Positions 4,434 through 11,945 of a stretch of DNA of 19,351 nt are shown one piece after another. Both the position numbers and the translations under genes were made by a program. The notes beneath the pieces were generated by a model. The model ran no database searches. It had not been told where the DNA came from and worked only from the letters and a program-made list of their open reading frames with translations. Within the stretch, counting starts at the first letter, position 1. Each line of letters starts with the position of its first letter. Location: the NCBI GenBank assembly GCA_964461715.1, contig CAYWVR010000047.1, positions 1 through 19,351 on the forward strand, given 5' to 3'. Source of the stretch: CAYWVR01 sp964461715 (GTDB lineage Bacteria; Planctomycetota; Phycisphaerae; FEN-1346).

Positions 4434-7165
4434 CCGATCGTGCCAACGGCCCTGCCCGTGCCGCGCGCCACGCGCGGCTTGCCCGCCCGTGCGCGATCCC
4501 GAGGCGTGAACGCGGGCGGACAAGCCGCCCGGGCCACCCCCTCGGGCCCGCCATCCTCGTGATCCTTGCCCTCGCCGCCCCCGTCCTCGGGGCCGGAGCC
4601 GAGCGGATCGAACGGCTCGAAAACGGCCTCCGCGTGATCGTCAAGGAGCGGCCCTTCGGGCAGGTGGCGGCGTTTCGCATCTACCTCCAGGCCGGGAGCC
4701 TGAACGAGGGCGAGTTCACCGGCGCGGGCATCAGCCACCTCCTCGAGCACGTCGTCTCGGGTGGGACGACCGCGAACCGCACCGAGGACGAGATCCGCGA
4801 GGCCCTCGACCGCATCGGCGCCCAGACCAACGCCCACACCTCCAAGCAGTACGTCTGCTACCACGGCCAGGCCGGGGCCGAGCACGTGGACGAGCTCATC
4901 GAGCTGATCAGCGATTACGTGATGCACTGCGTCATCGACCCCGACGAGTTCGCCCGCGAGCACCAGGTCGTCCAGCGCGAACTGGAGCGGGCCGAGGTCA
5001 ACCCCGCCCACGTCCTCTGGAACCTGGCGGCGGCGACGTTCTTCGTCGACCATCCCGCGCGGCACCCGATCCTGGGGCACCTGGAGATTCTGCAGAAGCT
5101 GACGCGCGACGATGCGCATGCGTACTACCGGCGCGTGGCCCGGCCCGACAACGCTGTCGCCGTGGCCGTGGGCGACTTTGACGCCGACGAGGTCCTCGCC
5201 ACGATCCGCCGCCTCATGGGCGCATGGGAGCGACGCAAGGCCGACCCGACCGTCCTCCCGGACCGCGTTCGCCAGACGGCCCCGCGCTTCGCCTCCCGAG
5301 CCATGGACGTGGCCGGCGTCCGCCGGACCCTCGAATTCCCGACCGTGCGCCTGACGCACCCGGACCTCTACCCGCTCGACATCCTCGCGTTCGTCCTGGG
5401 CGAGGGACGCTCGTCCCGGTTGGTGGCGGACCTGCGCGAGAAACGCGTGCTCGTCCAGTCCGTCGGATGCTACAGCTACACGCCCGCCGGCTACGACGGC
5501 GGCAGCTTCGTCGTCTATCTCGTCGGCGACCCCGAGAAGGCCGAGGCGGCCCGGGAGGCGGCCCTGGGGCACGTGGCGCGCGTGGCCGAGGAGGGCATCA
5601 CCGAAGAGGAGCTGGCCCGGGCCAAGCGGCAGAAGATCGCCGAGCACGTCTACCGCCTCGAAGAGACCGAGGCGATCGCCGCCGACATGGGCACCAGCTT
5701 CCTCCTCGTCGGCAACCCCCACTTCTCCGACACCTATGTCGAGGCCATCCAGAAGGTGACCGCCGACGAGGTCCGCCGCGTCGCCCGCGACTACCTGAGG
5801 CCGCAGGTCCGGACCGAGACCGTCATCCATCCGCCGGACGTCGAGCCGAAGGCGTCCCCCGGGGCCGCCGAGGCGGCGTCGGCGAAGGGCGCGAGGCCCG
5901 AGATCGAGATGCGCCGCCTCGCAAGCGGCGTGCGCCTCCTCCTGTGTCCCGTGCCGGACCATCCCTCGGTCAGCATCCAGATGTGCATGAAGGGGGGCCT
6001 CGCGCTCGAATCGGCCGAGACGGCCGGCGCCAGCCGCATGCTCGCGCACCTGCTGATGAAGGGCACCGGCGACTTGGACGCCGCGGCCCTCGCGCGCCGC
6101 CTCGACACCCTCGGGGCCGACTTGAGCGCCTCGGCGGGCAACAACACGATGATGCTCTCGGCCCGGTGCCTCGCGGGCGATTGGGCGGACGTCTTCGACC
6201 TGGCCGCCCGCTCGCTCGTCGCCCCGAGCCTGCCCGACGAAGAGATCGAACGCGTCCGGGCCCGGATGCTCGTCGAGATCGACCAGCTCGACGACACCCC
6301 CCGGGGCGAGGCCCAGCGATTCTTCCATGAGGTCTACTTCACCGACTCCCCGTACCGCTTCCCCGTCCAGGGGCGGGCCGAGGTGGTCCGCGACCTGGAC
6401 CGGGCGGCCCTGGAGGCATGGCACACCAGGATCGTCACGGGCGAGAACCTTGTCGTCGCGGTCTTCGGCGGGATCGATCCGGAGGCCGTGGCGACGGCCG
6501 CCGAGAAGGCGTTCGCGAAGTTGCCGAAGGCGTTCACGCCGGCCGTCCCCCCGGAGGCGGCCCCGCGGAAGGTGGAGGCCCGCGAGGTCCACGTCCAAGC
6601 GACCGAGAAGCCGGGGGCCGTCGTCTTCGTCGCGTATCCCGGGTTCGACCTCCATAACGTCGACGCCCGCATCCCGATGAAGGTGCTCGACACGCTCGTC
6701 TCCGGGTACCGGATGCCGGGCGGGTGGCTGCACGAGGAGCTGCGGGGGCGGGGCCTGGTGTACGTGGTCCACGCGTACGCGATGGCGGGCCTGAGGCCGG
6801 GATACTTCGCCGCCTACGCGATGTGCCAGGCCGAAAAGGTGCCCGAGGTCGTAAGCGTGATCGAGGAAAAGATGGCCCGGGCCCGGACCGAGCAGTGGAC
6901 GGCCGACCAGCTCGCCCCCGCCCGCGCGACGATCATTACCGCCGAGGCCCTCGGCCGCGAGACGATCGCCGGGTGGGCCTTCGAGGCCGCGCTGAACGAG
7001 TGCCTCTGCCTCGGCTACGCCTTCGCCCGCCGCGAGATCGACCTGGTGCGCGCCGTCACCCCCGACGACGTCCACCGCGTCGCCGAGCGGTACCTCGGCC
7101 GTCCCGTCATCGCCATCCTGACCAGCGACCCAGCCGCCGCCGAGACGCTCAAGCCGAAGAAGTGA
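4430..7165 (+). CDS. Two-repeat M16 family zinc peptidase, exported
   Basis: This 911-aa protein has two M16 modules in tandem. The first (about 58-480) carries the inverted zinc motif HLLEH (H103, E106, H107) and the distal ligand E184 in VVQREL, exactly 77 residues after the second histidine as in pitrilysin. The second (about 490-905) has HLLMK (540-544) at the equivalent place, so it is catalytically dead and presumably closes the clamshell, as in other M16 enzymes. A hydrophobic segment (GPAILVILALAAPVLGAGA, 39-57) looks like a signal peptide but is preceded by an unusual arginine-rich stretch of 38 residues. That stretch is partly encoded by an inverted pair of family B repeats. ATG overlaps the M20 stop. 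A likely periplasmic peptide-degrading protease working with the M20 enzyme is inference. Confidence 0.92.
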   Translation: MTDRANGPARAARHARLARPCAIPRRERGRTSRPGHPLGPAILVILALAAPVLGAGAERIERLENGLRVIVKERPFGQVAAFRIYLQAGSLNEGEFTGAGISHLLEHVVSGGTTANRTEDEIREALDRIGAQTNAHTSKQYVCYHGQAGAEHVDELIELISDYVMHCVIDPDEFAREHQVVQRELERAEVNPAHVLWNLAAATFFVDHPARHPILGHLEILQKLTRDDAHAYYRRVARPDNAVAVAVGDFDADEVLATIRRLMGAWERRKADPTVLPDRVRQTAPRFASRAMDVAGVRRTLEFPTVRLTHPDLYPLDILAFVLGEGRSSRLVADLREKRVLVQSVGCYSYTPAGYDGGSFVVYLVGDPEKAEAAREAALGHVARVAEEGITEEELARAKRQKIAEHVYRLEETEAIAADMGTSFLLVGNPHFSDTYVEAIQKVTADEVRRVARDYLRPQVRTETVIHPPDVEPKASPGAAEAASAKGARPEIEMRRLASGVRLLLCPVPDHPSVSIQMCMKGGLALESAETAGASRMLAHLLMKGTGDLDAAALARRLDTLGADLSASAGNNTMMLSARCLAGDWADVFDLAARSLVAPSLPDEEIERVRARMLVEIDQLDDTPRGEAQRFFHEVYFTDSPYRFPVQGRAEVVRDLDRAALEAWHTRIVTGENLVVAVFGGIDPEAVATAAEKAFAKLPKAFTPAVPPEAAPRKVEAREVHVQATEKPGAVVFVAYPGFDLHNVDARIPMKVLDTLVSGYRMPGGWLHEELRGRGLVYVVHAYAMAGLRPGYFAAYAMCQAEKVPEVVSVIEEKMARARTEQWTADQLAPARATIITAEALGRETIAGWAFEAALNECLCLGYAFARREIDLVRAVTPDDVHRVAERYLGRPVIAILTSDPAAAETLKPKK
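4469..4533. repeat. Family B inverted repeat pair (REPIN-like) inside the M16 gene
   Basis: Copy 2 (4469-4491) and the inverted copy 3 (4511-4533) flank a 19-nt spacer. They share the core GCGGCTTGNCCGCCCG with the terminator repeat at 522-544 (21 and 20 of 23 matches). The pair can fold into one long hairpin: 4474-4489 pairs with 4513-4528 over 16 positions with one mismatch. It encodes M16 residues 14-35, between the start codon and the hydrophobic signal core. Confidence 0.7.
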
Positions 7166-7177
7166 CCCCGAGCGGCG

Positions 7178-7205
7178 AAAAAAACCGCTCCGGGAGCCGT
7201 TTTCG
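7178..7205. terminator. Bidirectional intrinsic terminator
   Basis: GCTC (7187-7190) and GAGC (7194-7197) pair around CGG. After one C-C mismatch the pairing extends through AAAAC (7181-7185) and GTTTT (7199-7203). With the A-run on one side and T-run on the other, it can work on both strands. It sits 13 bases after the M16 stop and downstream of the convergent pseudogene. Confidence 0.6.
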
Positions 7206-7262
7206 CTAAAACGCGCAAAGGATTTGCGTCAGGTGAGGGGGAAGAGGGCGGATGCGGGCGGG

Positions 7263-7702
7263 TCAGCGCCGCCGCGCGGCCGTGACGGTGAACGTGCCCC
7301 GCAGGTCCGTCTCGCCGAACGCGTCGATGGCGAAGTGGCGGCCGGTACCGAGGCCGGTGATGTAGGCGAAAGTGTCGGCCCGGGTGCGCATCGTGACCAG
7401 CCCCGAGGACCCGCCTGTCGCCAGCCGGGCCGACGACCCGGCCGCATACACGGCCCGGTGATGTCGGCGTCGGGCGCGGAGATGCCCTGGCCCCAATCGT
7501 AGTAGCCCCAGTCCCAGCGGTTCTCGACCCCGCCGTCCTCGTTCCAGATCGTCCCGCCGCCGGGATTGTGGCTACTGAATGCGTAGGTTTCGATCCAGGC
7601 CCCCAACTCGTCCTCATGAATCGTGAGGACGTACGCCCGGACAGCGGGTGCGGCGCCCAGGATGATGAGCGCAACGGCACCCGCGGCGCTGACCTACCGC
7701 AT
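7263..7702 (-). pseudogene. Broken gene for a small secreted protein
   Basis: Read on the minus strand, ATG at 7702-7700 is preceded by AAGGGG, but codon 3 is TAG (7696-7694). The same frame then continues as a clear signal peptide (VSAAGAVALIILGAAPAVRA). It goes on into a Trp/Tyr/Gly-rich region with NEDGGVENRWDWGYYDWG. Near codon 83 (7452-7458) one base is missing. Reading resumes in another frame as VYAAGSSARLATGGSSGLV and onward through FAYITGLGTGRHFAIDAFG to a stop at 7263. Repaired, it would be about 146 aa. Two independent lesions argue for decay rather than a single read error. The family is not recognised and no sorting tail is visible. Alternatives are recoding or assembly errors. 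Confidence 0.68.
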
Positions 7703-7769
7703 GGGTGGGACCCCTTGCCCCTCTTTCAAGCCGAAATCGCTCGCCAGCCGGATCCCCCGGCTTGTCCTT

Positions 7770-7798
7770 ACTACACAGGAAAGACGCGCGGAGGGCAA
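7770..7798 (-). promoter_or_regulatory. Candidate promoter of the broken secreted-protein gene
   Basis: On the minus strand TTGCCC (7798-7793) and TGTAGT (7775-7770) are 17 nt apart. Transcription would start about 60 nt before the ATG at 7702. Each box matches four of six consensus bases. Confidence 0.4.
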
Positions 7799-7819
7799 AT
7801 CGGTCCTTATTCTTCGGCG

Positions 7820-7848
7820 TTGATTTCGGACCGCCCGGCGGCTACAAA
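7820..7848 (+). promoter_or_regulatory. Weak candidate promoter before the FAD oxidoreductase
   Basis: TTGATT (7820-7825) and TACAAA (7843-7848) are spaced by 17 nt. The predicted start would fall almost on the ATG at 7857 and the -10 box overlaps the AAAGGGG ribosome site. Either the transcript is nearly leaderless or the match is fortuitous. Confidence 0.22.
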
Positions 7849-7856
7849 GGGGCCCC

Positions 7857-9605
7857 ATGAAGACCGCTGCGCACCAAGCCGACGTCTGCGTCGTCGGGGG
7901 CGGGATGGCCGGGCTCACGGCCGCCCTTGCCGCCGCCCGCACCGGCGCCCGAACCGTCATCGTCCAGGACCGGCCCGTCTTCGGCGGCAACGCCTCCAGC
8001 GAGTGCCGCGTCCACGTCCAGGGCGCCGACCGCCACAACCACCGGCCCAACCTGCGGGAGACGGGCATCCTGGAGGAAGTGCGGCTCGAGAACCTCGCCC
8101 GCAATCCCCAGCGGAGCTTCTCCGTCTGGGATACGATCCTCTACGAGAAGACCATGGCGGAGGAGCGCCTCGAGGTGCTCCTTAATACGACCGTCCACGC
8201 GGCCGAGAGCGAGGGCCGGCGCCTCGCGAGTGTCACGGGTTGGCAGCTTACGACCGAGACCGCCCACACGGTCGAGGCCGCCCAGTTCATCGACGCCTCC
8301 GGCGACGGGATCCTCGCGCCGCTCTCGGGCGCCGGCTTTCGCATCGGCCGCGAGGGACGCGACGAGTACGGCGAATCTCTCGCCCCGCCCGAGGCGGACG
8401 CCAAGACCATGGGCATGAGCTGCCTCTTCCAGGCGCGGCCGCACGAGACGGCCCAGCCCTTCGAGCCGCTCCCGTGGGCCTACACCTTCGAGCGGTGCGA
8501 GGACCTGCCGCACGCCGGTCGCGGCCACCGGCACCTCGAGATGGGCTACTGGTGGGTCGAGCTGGGCGGCGAGGCGGATTCGATCCACGACGCGGAGGGC
8601 CTGCGGCACGAGCTGCTGCGGATCCTGTACGGAGTGTGGGACCATATCAAGAATCGTTGTCCGCACCGGGAGCGCGCGGCGAACTGGGCCCTGGAGTGGG
8701 TCCAGTTCCTCCCCGCCAAGCGCGAGAGCCGACGGTACCTCGCGGTCCACGTCATGACCCAGAACGACGTCGAGGCCGAGGGCCGGTTCGACGACCTCGT
8801 CGCCTACGGCGGGTGGACGATGGACGACCACCACCCGGCGGGGTTCTGGTGCACGAAGCACGACGCCCCGCCGACGATCCATCACAAGACGCCCTCGCCG
8901 TACGGCATCCCGCTCCGCTCGCTCTGCGCCCGGGACATCGAGAACCTGATGTGCGCCGGCCGGTGCGCGGGGGCCAGCCACATGGCCATGAGCTCGATGC
9001 GCGTCATGGGCACGGGGTGCTCGATGGGCCAGGCCGCCGGCACCGCCGCCGCCCTGGCCGCCGCCGAGGGCGGCCGCCCGGTCGACTTCGCCGCGCGACC
9101 CGAGGCCCTCCAGCAACGGCTTCTCCGCGACGATGCGTACCTGCCGGGCGTCCCGCAGACGTTCTCCGAGATGACGACCGGCGCGACGCTCTCGGCGACG
9201 CGCGGCGACCCGGAGCCGCTTCGCGACGGGGTGAATCGGCCGGTGGGCGAAGAGGCGCACGCGTGGCCGTGCCGAGGCGGCGACGCCGTGACGCTCGAAC
9301 TCGCCGCGCCGGCCCGCGTCGAGGAGGCGACGGCCATCGTCGATTCGGGTCTCGACAAGGATGTCATCATGAGCTACCACGGGTACGACAGGCGGCCGCT
9401 CCGCACCCCGCCGGCCGAGCTTCCGAAGCGGCTTCGATGGGAGGTCCGCGAGGGCGGGAGGTGGCGCGAGGCCGCGTCCGTCGCCGGCAACCGACGCCGC
9501 CTGGTCCGCCTTCCTGTCGGCCGGACCATCGAGGCCGTCCGGTTGACGCTCGAGGAGACCTGGGGCGGCGAGGAGAGCGGCCTGTACGCCTTTTACGTCG
9601 ACTGA
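7857..9605 (+). CDS. FAD-dependent oxidoreductase (FAD_oxidored family)
   Basis: This 582-aa flavoprotein has an N-terminal Rossmann dinucleotide site VVGGGMAGLTAALAAARTG (12-30). A conserved FGGNASSECR follows (42-51), then a long substrate domain and the C-terminal FAD-binding segment SSMRVMGTGCSMGQAAGTAA. This pattern fits the FAD_oxidored family (PF12831), abundant in planctomycetes and Bacteroidetes and mostly uncharacterised. After about residue 460 comes a beta-rich tail (VTLELAAPARVEEATAIV, ending YAFYVD) that resembles a carbohydrate-binding-like sandwich; this is inference. No signal peptide is evident. AAAGGGG precedes the ATG. It is the first gene of a compact plus-strand run. Substrate unknown; a sugar or polysaccharide-derived alcohol is one guess. 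Confidence 0.85.
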   Translation: MKTAAHQADVCVVGGGMAGLTAALAAARTGARTVIVQDRPVFGGNASSECRVHVQGADRHNHRPNLRETGILEEVRLENLARNPQRSFSVWDTILYEKTMAEERLEVLLNTTVHAAESEGRRLASVTGWQLTTETAHTVEAAQFIDASGDGILAPLSGAGFRIGREGRDEYGESLAPPEADAKTMGMSCLFQARPHETAQPFEPLPWAYTFERCEDLPHAGRGHRHLEMGYWWVELGGEADSIHDAEGLRHELLRILYGVWDHIKNRCPHRERAANWALEWVQFLPAKRESRRYLAVHVMTQNDVEAEGRFDDLVAYGGWTMDDHHPAGFWCTKHDAPPTIHHKTPSPYGIPLRSLCARDIENLMCAGRCAGASHMAMSSMRVMGTGCSMGQAAGTAAALAAAEGGRPVDFAARPEALQQRLLRDDAYLPGVPQTFSEMTTGATLSATRGDPEPLRDGVNRPVGEEAHAWPCRGGDAVTLELAAPARVEEATAIVDSGLDKDVIMSYHGYDRRPLRTPPAELPKRLRWEVREGGRWREAASVAGNRRRLVRLPVGRTIEAVRLTLEETWGGEESGLYAFYVD

Positions 9606-9669
9606 CGACGGGGCGCCGGAGTGGGCGCGGTGATCTTTGACCCACTGCGCAAAGAGGTGGACGGCCATC

Positions 9670-10305
9670 ATGCCTGACTACCGTCACGAACGCCTGAGCC
9701 GATACCTGGACGACGCGGCGGCAGCGACGCCGACGCCGGGCGGGGGGAGTGTGGCGGCGGTGGCGGCGGCCCTGGCCTCGACGATGGCCTCGATGGCCGC
9801 GGGCTTCACCGCCGGACGCGAGAAGTTCGCCAACGTGGCCGGGGAGATCGACGCGACGCTCGCACGCCTGCGGGACCTCCGGAGCCGCCTCCTGGACCTG
9901 GCCGCCGCCGACGCCGAGGCCTACACGGCCGTCCGCGGGGCCCAGCGGCTCCCGTCCGCGACCGACGAGCAGCAGGCCGTCCGGGCCGAAGCCCTCGCCG
10001 CCGCCACCGAGCGGTCGTTTGCCGTCGTCGAGGCGGTGCTGGAGGGCGCGGCCGAGGTGGTGACGAGCGCGCGGCGGCTGGCCGAGATAGCGAACCCGAA
10101 CCTTCGAAGCGACGTGGCCGTGGCCGCCGAGCTGGCTCTCGGGGCCGTCCGGGCGGCCCGGGCCAACGTCCTCGTCAACGCCGCGGGTCTGGCCGATGCC
10201 GCCCGCGCCGCCGCCGTCCGCCGCCGCACCGACCAGCGCGTCGAGGACGCCGCGCGGACCGTCGAAGAAACCCGTCGCATCCTCGAAGCGACCGGCCGGC
10301 CCTGA
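9670..10305 (+). CDS. Cyclodeaminase/cyclohydrolase family protein (FTCD_C-like)
   Basis: This 211-aa all-helical protein begins RYLDDAAAATPTPGGGSVAAVAAAL. The P-x-PGGGS motif (21-27) is the hallmark of the formiminotransferase-cyclodeaminase C-terminal family (PF04961), also seen in methenyl-THF cyclohydrolase FchA. Members act on one-carbon tetrahydrofolate derivatives, either releasing ammonia from formimino-THF or hydrolysing methenyl-THF. Later family features are also present, such as NPNLRSDVAVAAELALGAVRAARANVLVN near 144-172. Length matches the stand-alone form. ATG at 9670 was chosen because AGAGGTGG lies just before it; an in-frame ATG at 9637 adds eleven residues and has no ribosome site. 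Which of the two reactions it performs is not decidable here. Confidence 0.85.
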   Translation: MPDYRHERLSRYLDDAAAATPTPGGGSVAAVAAALASTMASMAAGFTAGREKFANVAGEIDATLARLRDLRSRLLDLAAADAEAYTAVRGAQRLPSATDEQQAVRAEALAAATERSFAVVEAVLEGAAEVVTSARRLAEIANPNLRSDVAVAAELALGAVRAARANVLVNAAGLADAARAAAVRRRTDQRVEDAARTVEETRRILEATGRP

Positions 10306-10330
10306 GCCCGCCGTGGAGGGACGTTTCCGC

Positions 10331-10879
10331 ATGGCCCTGGACCGCGAGTATAGGATCGAGTCGCCGAGCCGCCGGTGCGACGCCTGCGGGCGGGAGTTCG
10401 GCGTCGGCGACGCCTACTTCGCCGCGGTCGTCGAGACCGAGGGCGAGGAGGCCTTGGCGCGCCAGGAGTTCTGCCCCGACTGCTGGCAACCGCGCGAGGC
10501 CTTCTTCAGCTTCTGGCGGACCCGTGTCCCGGAGCCGAAGGAAGAGCGCCGCGGGCCGCGCCTCGTGGACCTTGCCCGGCTCATGCAGCTCTTCGAGCGG
10601 CTCGGCGACGAGGAGACGGCCGACGCGCAGCGGTTCCGGTACGTCCTGGCCCTCGCGCTGATGCGCAAGCGCCGGCTGCGCCTCGTCCAGTCGCGCAAGA
10701 CCGCCGGGGGCGGCGAGGAACTTGAACTCCGCGAACCCGGCACCGACCGGACCCACCTCGTTCGGACGCCGGGCCTGTCGGAGGACGAGGTCCTGGCCGT
10801 GGCCGACCGGCTCCGCGAGATCCTCGACATGCCCCCCGAGTGGGAGGACGCCGATGCGGCCGCCGACGTGGAGGACTGA
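10331..10879 (+). CDS. Uncharacterised protein with two CxxC pairs
   Basis: This 182-aa soluble protein carries an N-terminal zinc-ribbon-like arrangement, CDAC (C16, C19) and CPDC (C48, C51), separated by about 28 residues. A charged helical body follows, with FFSFWRTRVPEPKEERRGPRLVDLARLMQLFERL. The C-terminal half (LRLVQSRKTAGGGEELELREPGTDR) looks like a beta hairpin region, and the tail is acidic. I do not recognise a named family. The two pairs most likely bind one zinc ion structurally. GGAGG is 11 bases before ATG; an in-frame GTG at 10313 has no ribosome site. It ends inside the next gene (26-nt overlap), so it is co-translated with the lipoprotein. Confidence 0.8.
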   Translation: MALDREYRIESPSRRCDACGREFGVGDAYFAAVVETEGEEALARQEFCPDCWQPREAFFSFWRTRVPEPKEERRGPRLVDLARLMQLFERLGDEETADAQRFRYVLALALMRKRRLRLVQSRKTAGGGEELELREPGTDRTHLVRTPGLSEDEVLAVADRLREILDMPPEWEDADAAADVED

Positions 10880-11687
10880 GCTCGTCGCTTCCGTCGCACT
10901 GGCCGTCTTGGCCGCCGCCGGGTGCGCCGGGCCGGAGATCGAGCGCGCGAGGCGCGAGGCGGTCCATTCGCCCGAGGTCATCCTCGCCGCCCACAACGCG
11001 TGGGCCGAATCGATCGGGCACGTCTGGTCGCGGGCCGACCTGACCCTCGTGGCCCCCTTCGAGCCGGATCGGCCCGCCAAGCACGACCTCGCCGGGCACC
11101 TCTTTCTCGCCAAGCCGGACCGCCTGTTCGTGCACGGCCAGGTCCTCGGCCAGGAGGTCTTCCAGATCGGCCTCGGCCCGGAGCACTACTGGCTCTGGAT
11201 CCGGCCGCAGGTCAACACGGTCTGGCGGGGCCGGCGCGGCGGGGCGGGGGAGGGGGACCTGGTGGTCTCGCCGGCGGCCCTGATGGAGACGCTGGGCGTC
11301 CACCCGATCCGTCCCGGGCCGGGCGAGCGGTGGGAGGTCCGGGCCTACCCGCGCGACGACGTGGTCACGGAGTTCCATTTCGCCACGTGGACGCCGCGCC
11401 GCCGCACCTGGCTCGATGCCTCCACCCACCGACCGCGCCGGATCGACCTTTTCGATGCGCTGGGCCGGCAGATCGTCATGAACGAGGTCCTTGCGTGGCA
11501 GGACGCCGGCGGCATCGCGCTTCCGTCGGTTTACCGGGCCCGGTTCACGGGCGACCCGGAGGGGGAGGTGGACCTGGTTCTCGGGCTTCGCGCGACCCGC
11601 CTCGACAAGCCCCCGAACCCGAAGATTTTCGAGCCCCGCGTCCCGCCGGGGGCGAAGGTGATCGATCTGGATACACCGGTCCCATGA
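10854..11687 (+). CDS. LolB/DUF4292-like outer-membrane lipoprotein
   Basis: This 277-aa protein starts with a lipoprotein signal peptide ending in the lipobox LAAAGC; Cys24 would be lipidated by Lgt and cleaved by signal peptidase II. The mature part is beta-rich and resembles the LolA/LolB or DUF4292 fold: SRADLTLVAPFEPDRPAKHDLAGHLFLAKPDRLFVHG near 58-95, then repeated strand patterns (FQIGLGPEHYWLWIRP, VTEFHFATWTPRRRTWLDASTHRPRRIDLFDALG). Such proteins carry or insert lipoproteins or other hydrophobic ligands at the outer membrane. Assignment is from the pattern only. GGGAGGA lies five bases before ATG, inside the preceding gene. The stop is directly followed by the family A repeat. Confidence 0.75.
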   Translation: MRPPTWRTELVASVALAVLAAAGCAGPEIERARREAVHSPEVILAAHNAWAESIGHVWSRADLTLVAPFEPDRPAKHDLAGHLFLAKPDRLFVHGQVLGQEVFQIGLGPEHYWLWIRPQVNTVWRGRRGGAGEGDLVVSPAALMETLGVHPIRPGPGERWEVRAYPRDDVVTEFHFATWTPRRRTWLDASTHRPRRIDLFDALGRQIVMNEVLAWQDAGGIALPSVYRARFTGDPEGEVDLVLGLRATRLDKPPNPKIFEPRVPPGAKVIDLDTPVP

Positions 11688-11688
11688 C

Positions 11689-11726
11689 GGGTGGCATGGC
11701 CACGGCGTATCGCGTGGCCATGCGCC
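11689..11726 (-). repeat. Family A palindromic repeat, copy 2 (inverted)
   Basis: The flank GGGTGG (11689-11694) is the reverse complement of the CCACCC found after copies 1 and 3, so this copy is inverted. GCATGGCCAC (11694-11703) pairs with GTGGCCATGC (11714-11723), and three further pairs form inside after one bulged G. The other flank (GCGCC) matches the reverse complement of GGCGC before copy 3. It starts two bases after the lipoprotein stop codon. Confidence 0.75.
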
Positions 11727-11779
11727 AACCGCCCCCCCACCTTTGACGCTTTCTTTACGCATCCCTTGCGCGCCCTTTA

Positions 11780-11811
11780 TCGGAGCGCGGTAGCCTCCTG
11801 TGTCGCTCCGA
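11780..11811. other. Inverted repeat upstream of the sigma-like gene
   Basis: TCGGAGCG (11780-11787) and CGCTCCGA (11804-11811) form an 8-bp perfect inverted repeat with a 16-nt gap. No T-run follows, so it is not an obvious terminator. It could be a protein site or an RNA hairpin. The rest of 11727-11945 shows no gene. Confidence 0.3.
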
Positions 11812-11829
11812 AGGGGCCGGGGAAAAAGC

Positions 11830-11858
11830 TTGACTTCGGTCGCGGCGCGCGGTTCACT
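11830..11858 (+). promoter_or_regulatory. Candidate promoter of the sigma-like gene
   Basis: TTGACT (11830-11835, five of six) is preceded by an A-run (AAAAAGC). It is 17 nt from TTCACT (11853-11858), a poor -10 match. Transcription would start about 80 nt before the ATG at 11946. Confidence 0.32.
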
Positions 11859-11945
11859 GAAAAGGTCAGCAAGGGGGCAGGACGCATCCATCATCTCTTG
11901 GCCTCTGCTTCCGGACGGGATGCATGGGAAGGAAGAGGGTGCCGC

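Noticed and set aside
4424..7075. Long minus-strand open frame opposite the M16 gene
   Set aside because: No recognisable motif; high GC at third positions suppresses stops on the opposite strand. The plus strand has clear M16 catalytic residues.
9634..9655. Small inverted repeat TCTTTG / CAAAGA before the cyclodeaminase-like gene
   Set aside because: Only 6 bp, AT-containing, with a 10-nt loop; might touch the ribosome site but is likely chance.
7842..9671. Long minus-strand open frame opposite the FAD oxidoreductase
   Set aside because: Arg/Ala/His-rich composition typical of a shadow frame, no ribosome site, and the plus strand has the FAD motifs.
11691..11945. N-terminal extension of the sigma-like protein back to the ATG at 11691
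   Set aside because: That start lies inside the family A repeat, has no ribosome site, and the added sequence does not resemble any sigma region.
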